A DNA stretch of 64,000 nucleotides from Catonia carolina (Eukaryota > Arthropoda > Insecta > Hemiptera > Achilidae). The notes under the pieces are model-generated. The model was not told where the DNA came from, did no database searches, and was given only the letters and a program-made list of their open reading frames with translations. Positions 29,959 through 44,900 of the stretch are shown piece by piece (positions within the stretch are counted from its first letter, which is position 1; the number at the start of each line of letters is the position of its first letter). Both the position numbers and the translations under genes were made by a program. Location of the stretch: NCBI GenBank assembly GCA_035578175.1, contig JAQMRL010000003.1, forward strand, positions 23,584,419-23,648,418. The letters run 5' to 3'.

Positions 29959-32900
29959 TGATGACAGTACAGTAATAATTACTTAATTAGAATACACAAA
30001 AGAGTTATAGAAATTCTACTTTCCTAGTTATAAGAGTCATATTTTCCAAAATTTTATTTCAGTAGTTGAAAATTTCTTTCTTAGTTACCTATTACAAAAA
30101 GAAATTTTATGTTAATAGAAAATCATTTTGGTAAGTTTATTTGTTAAAATGTTAGAAAATGTGTAAAATGACTCCTACTATAAAGCTTAGAAATAAACTA
30201 AGGCTGGTAGGTTTTTCCAGTTTCCTGTTATTCAAACAATATGAAATTAATGCTTCAGAAATAATTTCTTATGAGAAACATATAAACTATTTTTCCCTTA
30301 CATTTTCAGGGTAAACAATTTGAACTGCATGTGCTGATATTCCTTAGCATTCCAATGATTTTTTTATTGATACATAAGACACCAAGAGTTGGCATATATT
30401 TAAAAGTAAAGAATTTTTTATAACCCCCCACATTTGAAATTTTAAAAATCAAAATTACTTTGTATGAATTCATTATTATTTTTGGGTTTATTTATTATAC
30501 CTGTAGATTTTCTTTGAAGGGAAATTGGGCTAGAAACAGTACAATTGTCAATTAATAACTTTTATTTTATTGTAGTGGAGGGTGTAAAAGTAATTTATTT
30601 TAAATGTATTGAAAACTTTGAACATATACCTATCTGATGGCAGAGCATGAGTCTCAACCACAAAATGGAAGGTACTGGGTTTGATTCCTATATAGTGCCT
30701 GTAAGTTTTTCATACTGTTCAACATAAAGTAATTGTTATACAACCCTCTATAGTCACAATTTACCAAGCAGTTGGTTATACTCTAAAGAAATTATTTTAA
30801 TTATTGAATCATTCTCTATCATTAATTTTAAAGGTTAATTTCTTCTGTATTAATAAATTCAGATTTTTGTTTTACCATTTTACATGTAATATCTTTTATA
30901 ATCATTAGTAAACACACTTGTACTAAATACACAAACATACTGATCCTTATAATAGATCATTCACATACAACACATTTGCACATACACAATTTTTTAAAAA
31001 CAGAAATCTATAAAAATGTGCATTAAATAGTTTTGTAGTTTCTAGGTTTTCCTTTCATATTTAAGCGTATTAAAATACGGAGTTAAAAAGTAAAATAATT
31101 TACTTTGGTTAGTTTTCTATTTGGTGTGTACTATAGTATTATTTAAATTCTTTTTTAGTATTTATATGATATATATTTTTATCTCCATCAATAAAATGTA
31201 TCTACTCATAAATTAACAGAATTGGTTATTGTACTACATTTTGATGTTTGTAAATGTTGTATCAGAATAATATCTAACTGCATGAAATTAAATAAAATAT
31301 GCTAATTTATTTTTTACATAAGTCAGTAATATATTTATGAATTATTAGATTAGAATTGGATAATAATCTTTGTCTGTAATAGTCATTCATCGTAGCAAAG
31401 GTTTAAGGATAATGTTAATATTCTTTTTTTTACTTTCTCTTGCCTATATGAATATATAGAAAGAAAAGTATTGTTTTCATGTCGATTTTTCGAAATCGAG
31501 TTTTCACCGGATCTACACATTTTTAGACCCCTTGAACCCAAAAAACATGTTTTTAGCGATTGGTCTGTGTGTGTGAACAGAATATCTCAAGAACGGAACA
31601 TTGTACAAACTTGAAACTTAAGTTACATTCCACTACCGGACCCGACACGAACATTTTCATCAAAATCGGTCAACCGGAAGTAGTAGTTTATTCGTGTGAT
31701 TTTTCACTTTTTTGCGATTTTCTCAAAAATGGGTCCTACGATTTTTTTTAAAATCGCCTGGTTTACTAAATTTTTTATGCTCTACATGATAAGGTAGGCA
31801 CCGTGGCAAAAGTTGTAGAAAATAAAAAATCCTACAACTTTTATTTCAAACATTTTTCCCCGTTTTCCCAATTTTCCCCAAACATTTTTGTCCAGAGTTC
31901 ATAAAATGTGTATACTTTTTACTTTATAATGATTTGTTTGTTCTTATTATAAAGGTTTCTACAACTTTTTGCTGTAACCATGAGTTCCTTGCAGTAACCA
32001 TTCTTTTCATGTCTATAAATATATTTATTGAATTTATATTTTTCATTAACCTAATTCTTAAGTTCTGGTTTCTTAGAATTCATTTCTTTCTTGCCCAGTT
32101 ATCTTTCCATCAAAAATATTCACAATGAAAATCGTTATGCTTCACAGCGTTCCTAATACACTTTTTTGTTGTGTTATTCAAGCTTGTATTAGATTCTCTT
32201 TTGCATCCACAATTATTCAACTCTTTTTCAGTAAGGCTGATTCTTTTGTATTTATCTACATAGCCATCCTTATCACTTCTGATCTTGCTTCTTCCTTTTT
32301 CCCAACATCGATGTTTCACTTCCATTTATTATTACATTCCAGATAAATATTTTCACAAATTCTTTCTCTATCTAGACATTTATATGAGTGCATGTTATCA
32401 ATTCTCTTTTACTGTTAAATGCTTGCTTAACTAAAGCTATTCTTCGCTTTATTTCTTTACTTCTTCAATTAATCAAATTCATAATAACCTGGATGTCAAT
32501 GCTGCTACAAATAAATTGAAATTATTTTTAAAATTTTCAAAATTTATTATCTTAAATCCTTCCTAATTCATCTCATTCAAAATAAAATAGTTGGACAAAT
32601 TCCAGGAAAAGATAAATTACAGAAGTAATGATTTTTTAATAATTTGGCTAAAATTGCCAAATAAATAAAGTTTCTAAGCTTCATTAAAATTATATGATAC
32701 TACTTTTCGGATATTTTTAGAAAAAAATGTTTTTGAACACTGGAAAAGTATTGTACACTGATACAAATCAATATTAACTATGTATAGTGTAGAAAGCATA
32801 AAATTTTAACATATTATTTTTTGATGGAATCAATATTTTCTTTTAAACAAGTTGTTAGATTTATCATTGGCACTCAACATTGACGAATTTCAGAATGTGA

Positions 32901-35900
32901 AAAGTTAAAGAGGTTTACTATATTAACTCAGTGTTGCGGAACTGAAGATACCTTCATTTTTTTTTTTTACAAAGTGTAAAGTTTTGGATACATTTAATTA
33001 TAATCATAAATTTGATTATAATTATAATCATAACTACTTAAAATTAAAATGATTGAATCTTGCTTACAAAGAGACAGTAAGTTAAAATGGAATGTGGTTC
33101 TTTATGAGAAAAACAGTTTCATAACATTGTACAATGTTGCATTTAAAAGGGCCGTTTTTCTTTCCAACTTCTGATAGGCCATAAATAAAAGACCAGTGAA
33201 TGCTCCTCGTTAGTTTGGAAGTGCTGGGCTCCTAATCACTTCTTCAGTGTAGAGGAAAGATGGGAAGTTACTTGTTGCACGATCGGGACTGTATGGTGAT
33301 CAAAAATGTCCCATTAAAGTTACTCAAGGAGCAGTTGGGTGGCACCAGCACTATAAGGACGGGCGTTGTCATGGATCAAAACAATTTTGGAAGTCAGCAT
33401 GCCTGTTCTTTTCTTTTAAATGGTTCTCTGCAAACTTCGTAAAATTTTGCAATAAACATTTGCATCAATTGTGGTTCCTGGCTGCATGAACCACACAAGC
33501 ATCTCACCGTTTTGGTCCGAAAACACAGTAATCATAAACTTTCGATTGTTAAAGGTTGGTTTAAATTTTGTTCGACATTTTTGATCACCCTTTATACAGT
33601 CTGACCGAGCACTAAATGACTTCCATCTTTTCTCTAAACTGAAGAAGTGGCTAGGAGGGCAATGCTTCCAAACTAATGAGGAACTTTTAGACAATATCAA
33701 GACTTATTTAAATTCATTGACAGCAATGTTTTATGAAAAAGGTATTGGAAAGCTTGTCCACAGGTACAATAAATGCCAAAAAATCATCAAGGTGATTATG
33801 TCGAAAAGTAGTAACTTTTATAGTATAATAAAACTTTTTTCTATATTCACTTGTCTTTTATTTACAGCCTATTGGAGGTTGAAAAAAACAGCCCTCGTAA
33901 TATTTTAAATCTAAATCATCATCAAATTTTTCCAACTTCCAAGTTTCCCTTGATCAGGTCCAAAACAACTTCTGTCTACCTCTCTCCATTTACAATCATC
34001 TCTCCTCCATTGCTCTCTTGGCACCACATTTTTCCCAATTCAGACATAATACTATCTATCCACTTCACAATGGTTTGCTCCTTGATCCTTTTCCCTCCGT
34101 CTCCAAATATAGCATCCTTTTAGGGCAGTCTACTCTTCTCCATTGTACTGACATAACCAAACCATTGTAGCTGTGTCTGTCCAACTCTCCTTATCAGGCT
34201 ATCAATCCATATTGGTCCCTAATTACATTACGACAATAATGTTCCTGTAATGTTTTTTCTTATGTAGAAATTTTTGTATATGTAAACTAATTATGTACAG
34301 TACATGTGTTTGTGGTAACAGTATATCATTTTCACACTTTCAGTCTAGTTAGTATTCTTCTTATTTCTAGTTCACTAACTTCCCCTGCTTGTGGTTGTTA
34401 TTTCCTTTATTTTTATCCATATTCATTTCCAATCATATATCCATGTTCTTAAATTCATTGAATTCTATATCATCATTTTATTTTTTATTTCTTAGATTTT
34501 GAACAGTTTATTCATCTAAGATATTCATTTTTTAATAATCAGAGATAATGTTATACGACCTGAAATACTCTAAAATCAAAGTGAACACTTTAGTGACCCA
34601 ATATGTTTAACTTGAAGATACTTATTTCAATTCCCAGTTAGGGTGTGAATATTACCAAGTATTATTTTCTGTTTTTTATAGTGACTAATATTTAGGGACC
34701 AGACTTAAATTTTAGGAATTTTTATATGGTAACAATTTATTTTAATTGACTGTTGCTTTATAACATTATGCGTGCATCATTTATTTTAGGCAGTTAAACA
34801 ATTTTTGGCACGCACTTAAAATTCTTTTGGATAAATGCCATTTAAGATACATATTGTACTATAATTTATTTCTGATTGTTTTTAGTCATTTCACCCATTA
34901 TGCATTTATTATTTTTCAAAAAAGTTATTAATCATACACATTTCAAGAAGCTTTTATATTTTTTATTTTTATATTTTTACACATTTCAAAAAGCTTTTTT
35001 GACAGCCCTAATTTTCACAGTCCTCCTTGCAGATTTTTATTTTTTCTTCCATCCTTAATATAGCTTAAATCATGTTAATTTTAACATATTATTAAAATAT
35101 TATTTGGAGTTTATTAGTCATGATCTTCTTATTGATAAAATTTTGTTCGTAAAAGTACTTTTCAAATTTTTTTCCAAAAGTGTAATATGAGAAGTCTAGC
35201 AAAAATTGCATCTGATTTTCAATACAAAACACAAATATTCTGTCAGTTTTTAATAGATTTCATTAAACTTTACAAAGTTGAAATGACACTCCATGAATTA
35301 ACTAGGAGACATTTTTTGTTACTGCTGAGGTCATTATAGTTCTCTTAAATTTAGAGTTTGGCAGCTGAATTCAGCCTATATTTATGCATACATTAATGCA
35401 TATATTTTAAACTAAACATATCATCAAAGTAGTAAGTTCAAATTAATAAAAATACTTTGTCCAGAAATAGATTTGACCAAAAATTAATGGTATTATTACT
35501 ATGAGTTTCTGAATTATTTAAGAATTTTTTTTGACTTTCAGTTAAATATAATAATGATAGAATTAAAATAGTTCTTCATTGGAAAAATCCATTACATATA
35601 TTTAACTGTTAAAATGGATTTCTTTTAAAGGAGTCAATCTTCAAAAAAATTTGTGTTTCAGATTAATATAGAACTTTTTATGCGAAATGCAGCTGCTATT
35701 TTTATTTACTCCTGTGTAAAAATTACATAAAAATTTTAACTTTATCTTTTAACATCAAGGTTGAAAAGCAGCCACTAGTTTCAGAATTTGTAATTTGTGT
35801 GATTTTTTTGTTTTTGTTTTTTTTTGCCAGCTTACATGAAATTTGTATTTAATAAAAGGAAAATTCCATTCTTGAGCACCACGTATGGTTGCAAAATTGT

Positions 35901-38900
35901 TTTTATATTCAGATTTCTGAAATAAAATTTCTCAACAAAAAAAATTTTCAAAACAAAGTTAAGTTTTGCACACAAGGGACCTCAGGAAATAAAATTGTGA
36001 ATAATTAAATAAAAATCTTGAAAATTATTGAAGTTGTTCAAAAGCTATGATTTCTGTAAAAAGGTAAAGTTTAGAAAACTGAAGTTTTTTTAGGAGATTA
36101 TGATTTAAGTGTAATAAGGATTTGGGCTGATCTATTGGTGTAGTAATCATAACAACTGGCTTCTATTCCAGGGGTCTTGTGTTCAATTTTCTGGTCAGGT
36201 CTTACATTTTTTCATTTTTATAATGATCACCTTAAATCATCATTCCCTGCGCACAAACTACGGCTTGTATAGGTATCCTCTACATTGCCACCATCACAAC
36301 ATAACTTATAAAGAATCAATGAGCGTTTAAATTAGACAATCTTGCATAAATTAGATTTTAAGTCTTGAACATGATATTAAAGTTTAACAAGTCAAAATTT
36401 CCACAAAAAAAATTGTTGATTTGGCTTTGACATTGCTTTCATTTTTATTGATTTATTGACTTAAAACAAATATTAATAAAATAAATATACCATTTTGTTT
36501 AAAAAATTTTGCTCCACAAAAGCAGCAAAAAATTATTTTTTAAATCAGCTCTTCCTTAAATGTATGATTTGACTAAATAATTTCTACTTTTTAGAAACCT
36601 TGACCCAGAAAAAGCTGGCTAATGTAATTAGAGCATATATGATAATATAGATGAATGCATTTTTGTTAATTATGTTTTTAATTTAATATATTAAAAAGAT
36701 GAATTTTTTGGGGTTTGTTGATGCCTACATAAGCCTTGTATTGTGCATAGGTAATGATATGAAGTGATATATGGATGAAAAAATGCCATACCTGCTTGGG
36801 AATCAAATCAAACCCATGACCATAGAAGCCTGTTGCACTTACCACTACACTAACGCACCAGCCATATTTATTTAATATTTTACAATGAGAAAAGATGCTG
36901 AGTGTTTCTTAATACAGATCAGTTAGACAGTAAAATGAATATCAGTAAACAAAATACTTCAGAATTTTTTAGCTGTTTTGTGTTATACTTAATGATTTTT
37001 TAATCATGTTATCAAAGTAATGACTATATTACATGATATTTTAATTTATAACTTCATGTGAAGGATCACAAATAACTGATTGATTCATCTGCTTTACATG
37101 CAATTTTTTGTATCATTTCTCACACATTTGTAGTAAGTTTTACTTATAAAAACGGTTTTTTGAAGAAAAAAAATGTAATGCTAGTTTTTAATACGAGTAT
37201 GACACATCTTTAATTTGGAGTGATATTTCATTTTTTCCTGTTCAGTGTAATTCTACATTTAAAAACAACTTTCTACTGACTGAGACATTTTTTAAGCTTA
37301 TTATTTATTAATGTTGTAAGGTCGAACTAAATAAATAAATAGGAGTTTTATGTGTCAATCCTGTCTAATACAAGTTAATCATATCGTATTTTCAATCTTC
37401 ATTAAATTATGAAAAGAAATTAGATTTATCAGTTCTCAATTGAAATTAAATTAAATTATCTTTTTTTAAACTTATATTATGTGTAATAGGTAATATTAAT
37501 ATAGATTAATCTGCATGTGAAAGAAACATAACTAATCTTAATTTTTATCCTCTTTGTTTTATAGCGGAAGCAGTGTTACCACTACAGCTACTGTAACAGT
37601 ATTACTTCTACCTTTTATATCATGGTTCCTACTGACCTCATTTCCTTTCTCTTTGTTTTCCTTAGTTTTTGGATTAGCACTCATGCTTCTAGGTTCTTTT
37701 TAATTATACTAACATAAAAATGTTTAAAATAAACAATTATTATTACATAAAAATTGCATGAATAACATATTGTGGTATGGTTGTTTTAAATATTTCTGTG
37801 TGATATTATTATTGTAATAAAGTTAATTTTTATACTTAAAAGTTTATATGACAAGTTATTTAGTTTTATTGATAGGTTAGTTTTCCGACCATTTTTCCTT
37901 TTTCTATTATTGTGATAGATTGTGATAACAAATAACTTAAATCAATTTTCTTTATATGTTTGTAAAAATTAAAACTTTTAACCATGAATTTAACTGATTG
38001 TACATTAATTTATAGAGGCTAAAGTATAAATTATTTGTTACATGTTTGTCATTCAGTCATTATTTTTATGTAAATAAAATTCAATAAAGATATTTTATCC
38101 AATATAATTTGGTATTTTGCAATTTACTTTACCAATCACTAACATTTTAAAAATATTTAAAAGGAGATGTTTACATTGATATTCTGAAATAATCTCCGGC
38201 AGGAGATAGAAGAGAAAAAAATAAATTATATTCAAAATTGTGTTCATGTACATATAATTTCTCAACATAGTTCCTGTCCGAATTCCAAAACTTGTCGTAT
38301 TGTGACACCAGCTTGTCTATTCCCATGCCTAATAACATCACTATATGTCTGTACACTCTATACTCCACCCATAAGTTGATCATTGCTTTCCAAGTGTTGA
38401 GTAGCCAGCCAATATTTTTATTTTGTAAAAAGATGAAAATCAGATAGTTCCAAATCAGAGCTGTAAGGGGGATGGACATAAACTTTTTTTATTGCAGTCT
38501 TAGTTCTAACATCGGTGTGAGAACATATATTGTCAAGAAAAAACTATTCTCACAGTGTTGTTAACACTAAGGCTTAACTGAAAGAAGTTAATATGGCACC
38601 CCCTTACATCTCTGATTTGGCACCATCTGATTTACATATTTTTACAAAAGTAAAACATTGGCTGGATACTGAGCACTTGGAAAGTGCTTCAACTCATTGT
38701 TGGAGTATAGACAGACAGAATGGTGGCACTATTATTGGAAAATGGAATAGAATTTGGCAAAGGGTGCTCAAATATGGCAAGTTCTTGAATTTAGATAGGA
38801 ACTATGTTGAAAAGTAACAAAAGTGTGTAACTTTGGTATGTGATATTTTTTCCCAGTTTGTTTTATTCATTTCTATCTCTAGACCAGAGGTTATTATCTA

Positions 38901-41900
38901 AATTTATAAGGTCTCTTGTACTACTAATTAGAATATATTTTTTATATTTAGAAAATCTTAAAAATGTATAAACTATGTCTGTACTATACAAATATAATTT
39001 CTGTTTAGCTTAAAAAAACTAATTCAAGTTCTTTTTTCCAAAACATACTATTTCATCAGTAATATTCTCTTCCACTTTTAAGTTCTATTAAAAGAATTAA
39101 GCTTTTTTTTAATCTTGTTACAAAATAATGTAATGAGAAACTTGTTGAATGTGTTTATCCTTAAATAAGCCAGCTTGCTTATTACAAGCCACTTAACTCT
39201 TATGTACAGATATCAGATGAATTGATGTCCCACAGCTGAGCAAGTGAGAGGGAGTTATGCGGCATAATTACGCATTTGCCCAAAGGTCTTTACCGTTATA
39301 ATCCAAATCTGAAAACATACTACAGTCGTTATCTTGCTTGTTAGTTTACTGCGTGCATAAATGCTTTCTCACAACAATGAGTAAAATTATACAATGTTAT
39401 TGGAATGGCGCGTATGGCTTGTGCGAGTGAGAGCGTTATTCATTCTCTCACTCCTATGGGTAGGGGACTTTAGTTCATCTGAATACTGTATATATACTAA
39501 TAAATTTTATTAGTATTTATTTATAATATACATTGTGTATTATAAAAAAACCACCAAATGCACAATAGATGATTCTCATCTGATTAAAAGTCAATAGGTC
39601 CTTTCGGATCTCATGAATCCATCTTGGCGAACTGATTAAGGTGTGCATGCATTGACGATATAATATTGCAGCTGAAGATGGATACATGATAGCCAAAAGG
39701 ACTTATTGACATTTTTAATCAGGTGAGAGTCATCTATTATGTATTATTTGGTGGTTTATTCCTTGTATATTATATAATTCTAAACAACAGGCAGGAAATT
39801 TTTCATGAAAGAAGGTTATATATACTGTATATTTATTGTATGTGCATACTAATAACTGTTTTAAAATTACAAATTTAACGTTTATTAATGGGAGATATGC
39901 TTGAAAATTTATGTAATTATCTGAAAGCAATCTCTTAACGTAATATTATTTTTTTATAGCTTTTATTTGTTATCAGGGACTGTGCATTGACAACCACCTG
40001 ATTTTATTGCTGATAAATTAATTTGAAGCAAAATAGTTAAGTTTTTTTTATTCATGTAGTTTTAGTACTAATTCTATTTTTTATTTTTTTTTAGTTTTGT
40101 GAAATATTCTTTAATATTAACACATTAATTTAATGGAGATAAAAATATACTTTTTCAGCTGAAATACGTAAATTACAATTTTATTTGGGTTCACATTAAA
40201 GTCTTTAAATATTTTTTTTTCAGTTTAACGTTTTGTAGTTTGTTTGTTAGTCATTAGATCAGTATAAACAAATATTTGTTCTTTTTTGCATCAACAACTT
40301 CATTTGAATTATAATTTTTTTAAATAGACAGTATTAAAATACATGGTTTTCTTACTACCTATTGTAATATTTAAGTAGTAATATTGAGAAGTTAAATTAA
40401 ATTTTTGGATAATTACGAGGTGTGGCTATTAAATAACGAGACTGACATTAAAAATCTTATTTTTATTTTATACATAATCACTTATTGTCACCTTTAATAT
40501 ACACTCCTCTATCCCTACAATGCTCCATGCAAATTTTCCATTGTTGAAAACAGTGCTAGAAGTCATCATCTGTCAGCTCCTTCAGGACACGTGCCGCTTT
40601 CTCTTTTACAGCTTCCACAGAGTCAAATCTTGTCCCTTTTAATGCAGATTTCACCTTAGGGAACAGGTAGAAGATAATAACATGCGATGAAACGTGGTTT
40701 TTTACTTATGATCTGGAAACAAAGCGCCAATCCATGCACTGGAAGAGCCGAACTTCACCGAGAGCCAAAAAAGCTCAAATGAGCAAGTCAAAATTTAAAG
40801 CAATGATGATTGGTTTTTTTTTATATTCATGGGATTGTGTACCTTCACTGGGTTCCTGAAGGTCAAACAATTAATATTATTACCTTGAGTTACTATTCTA
40901 AACTACGTCAAAGAGTAAGGAAAAATCGCGCCGAAATGTGGAAGGACAAATCATGGGTTCTCCACCAAGACAATGCGCCAGCTCATTCCACGTTATCTGT
41001 CAAGAGGTTCCTAGCCAAGTACAGCATCTCGGTGTTAGAACATCCACCTTATTCACCACTTCTTGCACCATGTGACTTCTACCTGTTTCCTAAGGTGAAA
41101 TCTGCATTACTAGATTTGAGTCTGTGGAAGCTGTAAAAGTTAAAGCGGCACATATCCTGAAGGAGCTGACAGAAGATGACTTTCAGCACTGTTCCAACAA
41201 TGGAAAATTTGCATGGAGCGTTGTAGGGATAGAGAAGGAGTGTATATTGAAGGTGACAATAAGTGATAATGTATAAAATAAAAATGAATTTTATTACGTC
41301 AGTCTCGTTATTTAATAGTTACACCTCGTAGATAAGCAAATGTACATTTTAACTAATAATGTACAAAAATAAATAGGATGGTGGTTATCTTTTTTGGTAG
41401 GGGTAATAATTAACTGTGATTTATCTCAATTGTGGAATAAATAAATATTGAATTTATTTGTTTACCCTATGTCTTTTTGTGGGTTTCTGTGTGGATTTCT
41501 CTTTCCTGGTATAAACATTGTTTTTTTTTTTTAGTTTTAACCTCCAAAAATCTTATTGTGTTCTATATGAATCATAACCATATTCCAGGATAGCCTGTCT
41601 GTAAGAAAGTTATATGAATCAAAGGTTCCAGGTTCAAATCCATGCATGACCTTGTTAGTTTTTTCTCTGAAGAATGTTTGTCGATCTTATTGTCATTCAT
41701 TATCTGAATGTAATTAATTATGCATTAATAGTTAGCATCTGATAATGTAACACACCTACAAATTCACTCATACACGAATAACAAGTGTAAGCTACCTAAA
41801 GGTGGCAGTTAATCGTTTGATTAATAAGATCAGGTTCTAAAAAGTGATCTCTTTAATTTTTGGTGTGTTTGTATAACATTCTAAGTAGAAATGGATGTGA

Positions 41901-44900
41901 TTTAATTTTTTGAAAATCTGCCCATAAATAAATTTCAGAAATTTTGAATAAGGAATGAATTAAGAATATAATATTGTAGAGTTATTATACTGTATCATAT
42001 CTAAGTGTATAATTTGAGGCATGTAAGGAAAGTAAGTAACATTTTGTTCTATTACCACCATAGCACTACTGTTGGCACTCCGCGCATGTACTCTACTTTC
42101 TCTAGTTCATTAGCTCCGCGCTTGCAGTTGACCGGTCTAGTGTTTTATGTTTATTTTGGTTGTTTACAATGTTTAAAACAATCTATGAGCCCACCGACTG
42201 TGAGATTTGTTCTGTTATCCGAGTTTTGAGTGCAAGGAACATCAGCCAGCCAATATTCATTGGCAGATTACAGAGATGGTGCGAGAGTGGGTTTGGCAAT
42301 TTAATAAAGGATGTACAGGTATCCACAACGAACTACGATGTGGGCAGTTTTTTGTCAGTAATGACTTTGTCAGGAGAATGGATGAGGAAATTAAAGAGAA
42401 AGGACAATTTACAATGATAATGCTTTGAGATGAATTTTCACAAGTTTTGAGAGTTGTTTTGGATGGGTTATCACAAGCTGTATTCCCCTGGGTTCCAAAA
42501 AATGCTCATAGATGTGCACAAAAAAAGCAACTTGACAGTGTCTTAACTGATATTTCTTACCTGAGACACTTGACTAACACAGTCCTTGACCCTAATATGA
42601 TCTGACTACCGCTTATTCCTGGACATGAAATGTGAGCCTGGTGGTAAGCGTTTTGAATGTGATGACAACATAAAAACTGTTGTAAAGTTATGGCTAGTTT
42701 CACTAGCAGGATGTTTCTTTGAAAGAGAGGTTTAAGATTAGCTGGTTACCCTATGCTACAAGTGCCTGAACAATAAAATTATGAAAACTATGTAGAAAAG
42801 TAGTTTAAGGTATGATCTTTTATGTAAAAATAAAATTGTCTTGAATAAAAATATTTTAGTATTTTTTTTTTTTGAACAGTACTTACTAAACGGGTTGCCT
42901 CATACAATAAAAATATTGTATACAGTATAGACAGATGGTAGATATAGTTTAGGCGGTAGAATGATATAGAATAAATAAAAGAACTAATCTTTTCCAATGA
43001 CAAAATAAAAGATGATTTCATGTAGCCTACGTTACTCAGGGAGCTAAAAGCTTCCAACAACAAAAGAATTTTTGAAATCAGTTTGGTTCTTTCTGAGATT
43101 ACCTCGTATGAACAATTATTAATTCTTTATAATATTGATATAGATAAGAATATAACTGAATATACAGTAAAACCTCCTTAAAACAGCCACGTACGGTGAA
43201 CTCAATAAGTGGTTGGTTTGAGAGGTGGACGTTTTGTAGAAGTGGAGGTCAGGACAATACCCTAATTAAAATAACTTCATTATTATGAAAAGTGTATGAT
43301 TATTTGCCCCAAAAATATTGTTTACATAAAATGTTAACAAAATAAATTCTTTTTTTCACTATCATTAATTATGTCTGCACGTGTTTTGAGAGTTAAAATT
43401 GTTTGTTTATAACCTTTCTGAGATATTTTACTTTAAACAGAAAAATTAATAACAATGTACTCTATCAAAGACTGTAATTTTAATTACTGTACTTTAACAC
43501 TACACCCGACGTACTTACAAACCAACCGAAATGAATAAACTACACTACTGAACTGTATGAATGTTTATAGGGTTCTGTATGTAACGTCATCAATGGTCAG
43601 TTGCGTACGTGCAACATTACATTTCTGGTAGAGGAAGAGTCGAAGATGTTTATGTAGTTTTAGTAGTTTTCCCACTAATACAATAAAAGTTAAAGCTTGT
43701 TAAATTGTACGTGTTGTACTGTATAAACTGTATAATTTTTTTTTTTTTTTTTTTTTTTTTTGGTTTAACGTCCGACTGTTCTGCAATTACTGCTAATGCA
43801 GACGGTGAAGGATGAAATGATTTTTGTAATGTATGAAAATATGCCGTGCCTGAATGGGATTCGAACCCAAGACCGCATGATGAGAGGCGAGCACGTTACC
43901 AACTGCGCCAATGCTTATAAACTGTATAAGCTTGCAAATCTGTCAATACTCGAGGTAGCAGTATCAATATGTACATTTAGCAGTAATACTTGAGGTAGCA
44001 GTATCAATATTCTGTATTACATTTAGTTTTGTCCATCTGCCTTTAATTTCTATTGTATTATTAAATTAAAGTGGTTGTGTTTGCTCGTTTTTATTGGTCA
44101 CGGTCGGATTAGAGAGTGGTCGTTTAGCGGAGGTAAATTTTTATGGGGAAGAATAGTTAATATTTTGGTTCCAGAAAAAACTGGTCGATTATGTTTATAC
44201 ATGATCATGATTATGATGATGTGATTATGTTCTAGTTGGTCGCTTAGAAGAAGTGGTCGTTAGTGGAGGTTTTACTGTATTTAAAAATTAGACAATAAAT
44301 TAGTTTAATTTTTATTAGAATTATTTTTAAAATAAAAAACCATCTAAGGTAGCACAATTCTGTAAATACAATATGATGAATATCAATTTGCAGAAATGTG
44401 AGAGTTGAAGACTGCAAAGAAACGGAGGTATGTAAATATGTTTTGTACATATTAAATTTTTAAAGGATTAATGCAAAGTATTTTGTGATTTGTTTTATAG
44501 CATTTTAACGACTGTATATGCTTTAATTTATAACCAGTTTTATTCGCTGTAGATAATAGATTTATTATTTTAATGGGTTTTATTATAAAATTTATTTCAT
44601 TTCTATATTATGTTATATTTTATTGTTTAATTTCTTGAAAAATTTGTGAAAAAATTGTTGGTGTGATTTTGATGTCATCCATTATATTGATAGCATACAG
44701 AATTTTTTAAATATTCTGTATTTAATATTTCTTTTGGAGTTTATTTTAACTTTCCAATACCATGAATCATTCAATCAATAAGAAAAAAATTAAGACTCGC
44801 TTCTTCTCTATTGTGTGACGAATTGATTCAAAAATTGAGTATGTAAGCTTAAAAGTCTCTTCATTATTTTAAGTGTTTTTTTGGCTAATTAAAAAAGAAT

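Noticed and set aside
29801..29986. Thr-His repeat open frame
   Set aside because: Translation of the (CA)n microsatellite.
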